From Treponema sp. (lineage in GTDB: Bacteria > Spirochaetota > Spirochaetia > Treponematales > Breznakiellaceae): a stretch of DNA of 9,626 nucleotides. Made by a program: the position numbers and the translations under genes. Of this stretch, positions 4,564 through 9,626 are shown piece by piece (position 1 is the first letter of the stretch; each line of letters opens with the position of its first letter). The notes under the pieces are model-generated. The model was given only the letters and a program-made list of their open reading frames with translations, did no database searches and had not been told where the DNA came from. Location: positions 1 to 9,626 of the forward strand of contig WQWD01000075.1 in assembly GCA_009785545.1 (NCBI GenBank), written 5' to 3'.

Positions 4564-6420
4564 CTACTTGGCACGTTTCCCAGGAGGATACATAGGCACA
4601 GGCTCCACATTATCCCACTCGGCGACAATTTTGCGATGTTCGACTTCGGGGTTATGTGCAAGATTGATACAATCTACACGATGAATGATTATTCCCCTGC
4701 CTCGTGATACATAGCCGATTATTTGTTCGCCGGACGCGGGAGAACAGCAGCGGGCAAAACGTATCATCATGTTTTTTTCATCTTCGATACGTACTTTTAA
4801 AACTGATGCCGGAGGATGAGCCATGCTTTCTGTGTGGGCTTTTTTGGCAGGAATAGGCGCAGTAACGTGAGTTTCATGTCCAGCTTTCTTTTTTGCATCT
4901 CCCGTTTTATCTTTATCGGCGCTGTGAAATTCGTCATTTTTTGTGAGCCACCAGCGTATCTTGCTTCGGGCTTTAGAAGATTTGACGTACTCCAACCAGC
5001 CAAAATGCGGATGAGCAGAAACAGCAGTAAGGATTTCCACAACTTGCGTATTTTCCAACTGCGATTTTAGGGGGATAATATGACCGTTGGCTTTTGCGCC
5101 TACACAGCGTTCGCCGATGTCTGTGTGTATGTGATAGGCAAAATCTATCGGTGTTCCGCCTTTCGGAAGCTTGATAACTTTACCCTGAGGAGTAAACACA
5201 TAAATACTTTTTCGTGTTATTTCCTGTTTGATCCCATCCAGCAATGATGATGATTCGCCTGTTCCCTCATCGTTCCGATTCAAACTCTTAAGCTTATTTA
5301 CAATACCGATTTCCTCAGGCGCTTCTAAATCATGAGAAGAACCCGAACCTTTTTTGTATAACCAGTGACTGGCAATCCCATGTTCCGCAATTTGGTGCAT
5401 CTCGGCAGTGCGAATTTGTATTTCTAACAATTTTCCTTCTTCGCCGAAACTTTGCTCTGAAATCTCCTGCCCTGAATCCCAATCTTTGCCAATCATTACC
5501 GTTGTGTGCAAACTCTGATAACCATTAGATTTAGGCCTTGCAATATAATCCCTGAAAGTGCCGTTTCCGGGCTGTCCAAGCCGATGAACAAGACCTAATA
5601 GCGTATAACAATTATCAACGCTGTCGCAAATTATCCGCATTCCTGCCAAGTCGAAAATTTCATCTACGGTTTTATTGCGTTTTCTCATCTTCATATATAC
5701 CGAGTAAAAATGTTTGGCACGGCTTTTAACTTCAACATTGATTCCCATTGTTTTTGCTTCCGTCTTTATGGTTCTTTGCGCATAATCCAAAAATTTATTA
5801 CGCTGATCGAGCTTCTCGGAAACTATTTCTTTTATTTGCTGAAAAGTTTCCCTGTTAAGAAACTTCAAAGAAAGATCCTCCATCTCGTTTTTCATCCACG
5901 AAATTCCAAGACGATTAGCAAGTGGTGCGTAAATGTCCAAACATTCGCGCGCTGCGGTTTTTCTTCCTTCACCTAACGAAGAATCAAGAATACGCATGGA
6001 GTGCAGCTTTTCTGCCAGCTTGATGAAAACAATACGAATATCATCAGCCAATACCAAAAGCATATTCCTGATGTTTTGCGCTTCCTGAACTGTTCGATTG
6101 TTTGTTTTGAGACTGTCGATTTTTTTTGCCCCGTAAACCAGAAGGGAAACATCAGCACCAAATTGTTCAGACAAAGATTCCGGCAAAGTTGGCTTTGCCA
6201 GCAAAGCCGACTTTGCTGGCAAAAGGCGAATTAACGCTGCGATGATTGTGTCCGTATCAAGGCCGAGATCCAGCAAAATGAAAGCAACACCGGCAAAATT
6301 TTCAGTACCGTCGGAGTGAGCTTGCGCTAATTCAAACGCTTTTAGAATACGCTCTTGATCATCGCTGGGAAAAGACGATAGTTTCTCCGCTAAAACCGGG
6401 GACTCTTTTTTCAATTTCAT
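4564..6420 (-). CDS. relA: RelA-type (p)ppGpp synthetase, hydrolase-dead and lacking the ACT domain
   Basis: This long RSH protein transfers pyrophosphate from ATP to GDP or GTP to make (p)ppGpp, the stringent-response alarmone. Domains in its 618 residues are: a degenerate HD domain at about 20-190; synthetase at about 225-360 with KHFYSVYMKM (235-244), D257 in FDLAGMRII and E333 in EIQIRT; TGS at about 403-466 (YVFTPQGKVIKLPKG); a helical WLEYVKSSKARSKIR region (475-489); a Lys/His/Ala-rich linker at about 495-540; and a zinc-finger/CC region with C558 and C559. The HD pair is replaced by I64-R65, and the usual LADRLHNMR reads LAEKLHSMR, so hydrolysis should be lost, as in enterobacterial RelA. 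The synthetase loop is TFRD (288-291). About 16 extra residues lie before EIQIRT. The protein stops where the ACT domain should begin, and only 77 bp separate it from the convergent lipoprotein gene, so no hidden ACT frame exists. The ATG is preceded by GGAGGAG, 8 nt away. A good promoter lies just upstream. Confidence 0.93.
   Translation of the reverse strand: MKLKKESPVLAEKLSSFPSDDQERILKAFELAQAHSDGTENFAGVAFILLDLGLDTDTIIAALIRLLPAKSALLAKPTLPESLSEQFGADVSLLVYGAKKIDSLKTNNRTVQEAQNIRNMLLVLADDIRIVFIKLAEKLHSMRILDSSLGEGRKTAARECLDIYAPLANRLGISWMKNEMEDLSLKFLNRETFQQIKEIVSEKLDQRNKFLDYAQRTIKTEAKTMGINVEVKSRAKHFYSVYMKMRKRNKTVDEIFDLAGMRIICDSVDNCYTLLGLVHRLGQPGNGTFRDYIARPKSNGYQSLHTTVMIGKDWDSGQEISEQSFGEEGKLLEIQIRTAEMHQIAEHGIASHWLYKKGSGSSHDLEAPEEIGIVNKLKSLNRNDEGTGESSSLLDGIKQEITRKSIYVFTPQGKVIKLPKGGTPIDFAYHIHTDIGERCVGAKANGHIIPLKSQLENTQVVEILTAVSAHPHFGWLEYVKSSKARSKIRWWLTKNDEFHSADKDKTGDAKKKAGHETHVTAPIPAKKAHTESMAHPPASVLKVRIEDEKNMMIRFARCCSPASGEQIIGYVSRGRGIIIHRVDCINLAHNPEVEHRKIVAEWDNVEPVPMYPPGKRAK
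6184..6223 (-). repeat. Palindromic 18-bp tandem duplication inside relA
   Basis: On the coding strand two adjacent 18-nt units, CCAGCAAAGTCGGCTTTG (6219-6202) and CTGGCAAAGCCAACTTTG (6201-6184), agree at 13 of 18 positions, and all five differences are transitions. They encode PAKSAL and LAKPTL (residues 68-79). The stretch also contains a perfect 13-bp inverted repeat with a CCGA loop (arms 6194-6206 and 6211-6223). It falls immediately after I64-R65, the site of the lost catalytic HD pair. Confidence 0.75.
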
Positions 6421-6444
6421 ATTTTAAGCTCCTCCAGTTTACTG

Positions 6445-6473
6445 ATTTTATCACAAGTTTATGCTTGTTTCAA
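6445..6473 (-). promoter_or_regulatory. Sigma-70-type promoter for relA
   Basis: The -35 box TTGAAA (6473-6468, five of six consensus bases) and the -10 box TAAAAT (6450-6445, five of six) are separated by exactly 17 bp. A TG one base upstream of the -10 box makes it an extended -10. A start near 6438 would give a leader of about 18 nt that still includes the GGAGGAG ribosome binding site (6435-6429). The -35 box overlaps the kinase stop codon. Confidence 0.62.
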
Positions 6474-8170
6474 TTCAACCACTCTGCAAGCACTTTTACA
6501 ACCTCAGCCATATTGATAGGTTTGCCCAAGTGTCCGTTCATTCCGGCAGCGCGGCATTTATCAACATCTTCTTTAAATACGTTAGCTGTCATTGCGATAA
6601 TCGGTATTTTGACAGCTTTTTCCGACCCCAACGCCCTGATCATTTGCGTGGCTTGAAGTCCGTCTACCACGGGCATTTGCATATCCATTAGAATCAAATC
6701 ATAACGATTTTCATCTTTGATAAATGTTTCTATGGCATCCTTTCCGTTTTGCGCCGTTACAACTTTCAGGTTTATATTCTCCAAGAGTATTTCCGCTATC
6801 TCAAGATTTGCTTCGATGTCATCAACAAGGAGTATAGTTTTTCCTGTGAAGTCGATGTCACATCCAACTTCAGAGGTATCTTTCACTGCGGTCAATTTTT
6901 CGGGATCTGATATTGGAAGACTTATAGTAAAAATAAATTCGGAGCCGTGCCCTTTTTCGCTTTCCACCCAAATCTCGCCGCCCATTATTTCAAGCAGACT
7001 TTTTGAAATCACAAGCCCAAGCCCGCTGCCGCCAAACTTGCGGGAGATTCCTGCTTCAGCCTGCTGGAACACTTTGAACAACATGGACTGTTCTTCTTGG
7101 GTCATGCCGATTCCTGTGTCTTTTACAGAAACCCGAATCGTGCAATTGTTGTCCCACTTTCTTAAAATTTCCGCCGACAATGTAACTTCGCCTTTCTCGG
7201 GAGTAAACTTTACAGCGTTTGAAAGAATATTTGTTATTATCTGCGCAAGACATCTGTCATCACCGTATAAATAATCCGGAATTTCCGAATCTATGTTAAC
7301 TGAAAAACGTTGATTCTTGTCGTTCATGCGTACGGCAGCAACGCTTATAACCTTGTCGATCATTTCCGAAAAAGAAAAATCCACAAGAAACAGCTCTATT
7401 TTGCCCGCCTCAATTTTTGAAATATCTAAAATATCGTTGATTATTCCAAGCAGATGATTGGAAGCTATTTGTATTTTTTCAAACGCCGTGTTTTTTCCGT
7501 TGCTGCTTGCGTCTCTTTTTCCGATAGTCGTCATGCCGATTATCGTGTTCATCGGTGTTCTTATTTCATGGCTCATATTGGAAAGAAAATTGCTTTTTGC
7601 CCGGCTTGCCGCCAATGCTTCTTCCCGTGAACGTTTAAGGTCAGTAACATCGTGGAACATAAGCATGGTTCCGCTGCTTTTTTCTTCTTCGTCTTTCATG
7701 GGAACAATAAGCCCGGCAAAATCTACTTTGTCTTCACCAAAACTAAAACTGACATCAAGGGAAAGTGAAATGTTGGTAAGGGTAACATTTTTTGTTTGCG
7801 TCAATAGCTCTTCGTGAGCAAGAGTATCCATGAAAGGCTCAAGAACATCCGATAACAAGTGTCCCAAAACATCAGACGGCCTTTTAAACCTTGCCATTTT
7901 AATAAAATAATCTGTGCAGAACTCAACCCTGTCCGCCTGATTTAAAAACAAGATGATACTGGGGGAATTGACAAGAAGAAGCGCCAGATAACGCTCCCTT
8001 TCACGTTGAACAAATGTACTTGCTCTTTGCTGATTCAAAACTGTGGTGTAGGCAATTTTTTCTTGTTTTATAGCGTTTTTTAAATACGTAACTTCACGGG
8101 TTAACTTACGATTTTCACGTCTTAACTCGTTAATTTGTTCGTCAAAAGTTTTTTCTAAATTCTCACCCAA
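6470..8170 (-). CDS. Soluble hybrid histidine kinase (coiled coil, PAS, HisKA, HATPase, receiver)
   Basis: This 566-residue two-component kinase has no membrane segment or signal peptide and so acts in the cytoplasm. Residues 1-60 are a charged predicted coiled coil. A PAS-like domain covers about 61-178 (SPSIILFLNQADRVEFC...FHDVTDLKR). HisKA follows with phospho-acceptor H201 in SNMSHEIRTPMN. The ATPase domain has the N box N314/N318, G1 box DTGIGM (351-356) and G2 box GGSGLGL (380-386). A C-terminal receiver at about 445-564 has D450, D451, phospho-site D496 in LILMDMQMP, T528 and K550. All catalytic residues are present. There is no Hpt domain, so an outside phosphotransfer protein is probably needed for onward relay. 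The start is TTG, with GAGGTG 7 nt upstream; an in-frame TGA just upstream excludes a longer form and no other early Met exists. The FIST-protein stop is 34 bp upstream, and with no input domain in the membrane the FIST protein is the natural sensor partner. Confidence 0.93.
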   Translation of the reverse strand: MGENLEKTFDEQINELRRENRKLTREVTYLKNAIKQEKIAYTTVLNQQRASTFVQRERERYLALLLVNSPSIILFLNQADRVEFCTDYFIKMARFKRPSDVLGHLLSDVLEPFMDTLAHEELLTQTKNVTLTNISLSLDVSFSFGEDKVDFAGLIVPMKDEEEKSSGTMLMFHDVTDLKRSREEALAASRAKSNFLSNMSHEIRTPMNTIIGMTTIGKRDASSNGKNTAFEKIQIASNHLLGIINDILDISKIEAGKIELFLVDFSFSEMIDKVISVAAVRMNDKNQRFSVNIDSEIPDYLYGDDRCLAQIITNILSNAVKFTPEKGEVTLSAEILRKWDNNCTIRVSVKDTGIGMTQEEQSMLFKVFQQAEAGISRKFGGSGLGLVISKSLLEIMGGEIWVESEKGHGSEFIFTISLPISDPEKLTAVKDTSEVGCDIDFTGKTILLVDDIEANLEIAEILLENINLKVVTAQNGKDAIETFIKDENRYDLILMDMQMPVVDGLQATQMIRALGSEKAVKIPIIAMTANVFKEDVDKCRAAGMNGHLGKPINMAEVVKVLAEWLN

Positions 8171-8204
8171 AATTTTTCACCTCGATATTCTGCAATCATT
8201 ATTT

Positions 8205-9359
8205 TTACAATATGCAGGCACAGAAGGTATAATTATGAAAACGATTGTGAAGTTTTCCATCGGCTCCGGGCATTGGGCATATTTCTCCGCCCGAATAACC
8301 CATCATAAACGGCAGACCGCTTTCTCCAAGCTTTTCTGTTAAAAGTTGAAGCTCACTTTCCTGGTTTGGCGCAAGCATTATGTAGCGAGTAACGCATGGC
8401 AAAAGAAGCGTTGCCTGACGATTGGAGAGTGCCAATATTTCTTTAAGACCTGTTTCCGCCGATTCAAAAATACCATCCGCATCAATACTGCCCACAGCAA
8501 AAGATGTGCCTACAGGCATTTCACCGCCGGTAAGCACCGAACCATCGTCAAACAGCGTGTAAAAACCAAGTGCGACAGGTTCCGCACTATCACCGTAATA
8601 CACCATTAAAGGCGTTGTGGTAATATTTTCCTTTGTAATCACAAGCCCGATATTTTTTAAAAATTCGAGAATAGGCGTATCGTTAACTTCCCGCAGAATA
8701 GAGCCTTCGCTTTTTGTAATGATGGCACGGTTATTGGAAATGTTACGCTCAGGGATGGAAGAAACAACAAATTTGGGTTTAATCGGCCCGTTCAAAAACA
8801 TCATTGCAACCCCGGCAGACAGGTATTTGCCGTTACAAATCGTTTGCACTTTTTCATAGTTAAAATCAACATTGTTGGTTATTGAACCCCATATAGGGAT
8901 TCCTCCGACGGCTTTATCCATAGCGTCAACTACTTCATAACCTGCCACATCTCTTATGTACGGCATAAATGACAGAATCAACCCTGGATCATCGTTTACA
9001 TCATTGCGCATAACTTTATAGAGTTTGTCTACTTCGTCTATGTAATTCTCTTTGTTAATCCCATTTGTCATTCCGGCTTTAAAGCTTACATCATCACTTG
9101 TCAGAACGGTAAGTGTAAGATCAAAAAGCCCATACCCATTTGCACAAGCGCCAGCCATGCTGGTCATACCAATAACATCAAACGGCAGCATTTTGCAAAG
9201 CTCGCTTATCAATCCGCTTTCAAAAAAATCAATATGACAGAAAATAATACCACCAGAATTTTTTTTAAGGACAGAAAAATCAATCTGGCTCTTAATCTCC
9301 TCAATAGCCAAATCAAGCTCATCTACTTCGGATGTTCGGGCAACATACATATTAATCAT
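8205..9359 (-). CDS. FIST-domain cytoplasmic sensor protein
   Basis: The protein has FIST_N (about residues 33-200, IIFCHIDF...FDVIGMTSMAGACANGYG...VGGIPIWGSITNN) followed by FIST_C (about 225-365, ending MMGYSGGEICP with G358-E359-I360, then HNYT). FIST proteins are ligand-sensing partners of signalling proteins. The best studied, NosP of Pseudomonas and relatives, binds haem and nitric oxide and controls a neighbouring soluble kinase; other FIST domains have been proposed to bind amino acids. The ligand here is not visible from sequence. Histidines at 42, 371 and 375 and several cysteines, including a C-terminal CAC (380-382), are candidate ligands. There is no signal peptide or membrane segment. 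The ATG at 9359 is preferred because GGAG (9371-9368) then lies 8 nt upstream; the ATG two codons earlier (9365) leaves only 2 nt. It is 34 bp from the hybrid kinase gene, so the two are very likely co-transcribed. Confidence 0.86.
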   Translation of the reverse strand: MINMYVARTSEVDELDLAIEEIKSQIDFSVLKKNSGGIIFCHIDFFESGLISELCKMLPFDVIGMTSMAGACANGYGLFDLTLTVLTSDDVSFKAGMTNGINKENYIDEVDKLYKVMRNDVNDDPGLILSFMPYIRDVAGYEVVDAMDKAVGGIPIWGSITNNVDFNYEKVQTICNGKYLSAGVAMMFLNGPIKPKFVVSSIPERNISNNRAIITKSEGSILREVNDTPILEFLKNIGLVITKENITTTPLMVYYGDSAEPVALGFYTLFDDGSVLTGGEMPVGTSFAVGSIDADGIFESAETGLKEILALSNRQATLLLPCVTRYIMLAPNQESELQLLTEKLGESGLPFMMGYSGGEICPMPGADGKLHNRFHNYTFCACIL

Positions 9360-9422
9360 TGTCATATCTCCTTTCTTTCAATCATGCCATAAAAATTTTT
9401 AAAATACAACAGAATAGATCGG

Positions 9423-9626
9423 TCAAAACACCAACAAGGGCAAAATATCCACAGCTTTTGGCGGGCAGCCCTTTACATAGGTTTCAAAACCACACGTGCA
9501 ATTTCCAATTCCAATAGCATTGCCGCTGCCGCCTTTCCCCTTGAAGCCCTGTCCGATACAAAGCTTTCTGCCTTGCGAAAGTTTACCGCCGTTACGGTGC
9601 AATGCAAAAACAAGAGCGGCATAACA
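9423..9626 (-). CDS. C-terminal part of a Cys-containing protein (partial)
   Basis: The last 67 codons of a gene that enters from the right edge. The visible tail is basic and glycine-rich, then carries GIGNCTCGFETYVKGCPPKA with Cys at 43, 45 and 54 of the visible part, plus Cys at 1 and 23. The CxC spacing and the GCPP motif suggest metal or Fe-S binding, and similar tails occur in iron-sulfur proteins, but I cannot name the family from this piece. Its stop lies 63 bp before the chosen FIST start, on the same strand, with no terminator-like hairpin between them, so it may be in the same transcript. It was recognised as coding because the frame is open throughout and reads as a plausible Gly/Cys-rich protein end. 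Confidence 0.5.
   Translation of the reverse strand, partial: CYAALVFALHRNGGKLSQGRKLCIGQGFKGKGGSGNAIGIGNCTCGFETYVKGCPPKAVDILPLLVF

Noticed and set aside
6717..7274. A 185-codon plus-strand open frame opposite the hybrid kinase
   Set aside because: Antisense shadow of conserved HisKA/HATPase/receiver coding sequence; its translation resembles no protein.
8181..8202. An out-of-frame ATG (MIAEYRGE...) in the FIST-kinase gap
   Set aside because: It reads only 14 codons before a stop, has no RBS, and overlaps the kinase start; judged chance.
9366..9422. A promoter for the FIST gene (TTGTAT - 17 bp - CATGAT)
   Set aside because: The boxes match consensus at only three and four positions, and an equally AT-rich background would give such hits by chance.

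Overview
The window looks like a stretch of spirochaete chromosome, most likely a Treponema-like member of the Spirochaetota. The grounds are moderate to low GC, a lipoprotein signal with a relaxed lipobox, a soluble hybrid kinase of a type common there, and a glycogen debranching enzyme next to a B12-binding radical SAM protein. The assignment is an inference, because no rRNA or other marker gene is present.

Layout. Positions 1-3544 hold a tight three-gene minus-strand unit, read in the order glgX (glycogen debranching enzyme), a HAD-type 5'(3')-deoxyribonucleotidase-like protein, and a DUF4080 B12-binding radical SAM protein that runs off the left edge. The spacings are 3 bp and a TAATG overlap, so translation is probably coupled. 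Positions 3545-3976 are a 432-bp gap between divergent genes. It is rich in structure: two long perfect AT-rich inverted repeats, a plus-strand intrinsic terminator, and a structured segment just ahead of a plus-strand lipoprotein gene (3977-4486). That gene converges on the 3' end of a (p)ppGpp synthetase gene.

Positions 4564-9626 are again on the minus strand. In transcription order they hold the end of a Cys-containing protein (partial), a FIST-domain sensor protein, a soluble PAS / histidine kinase / receiver hybrid kinase, and a RelA-type enzyme. FIST protein beside soluble PAS kinase is the arrangement of the NosP/NahK nitric-oxide/haem sensing pairs known in Proteobacteria, so this is probably a two-protein sensory module in which the FIST protein senses and the kinase relays. 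relA follows 49 bp later and has a very good promoter of its own overlapping the kinase stop codon. It may therefore be read both with the sensory genes and alone.

The RelA protein is the oddest gene. Its hydrolase residues are gone, a palindromic 18-bp tandem duplication sits exactly where the catalytic HD motif used to be, its synthetase loop reads TFRD rather than the usual RFKD or EFDD, and the protein ends before the ACT domain. I see no CRISPR array, tRNA, rRNA, transposase or phage gene.
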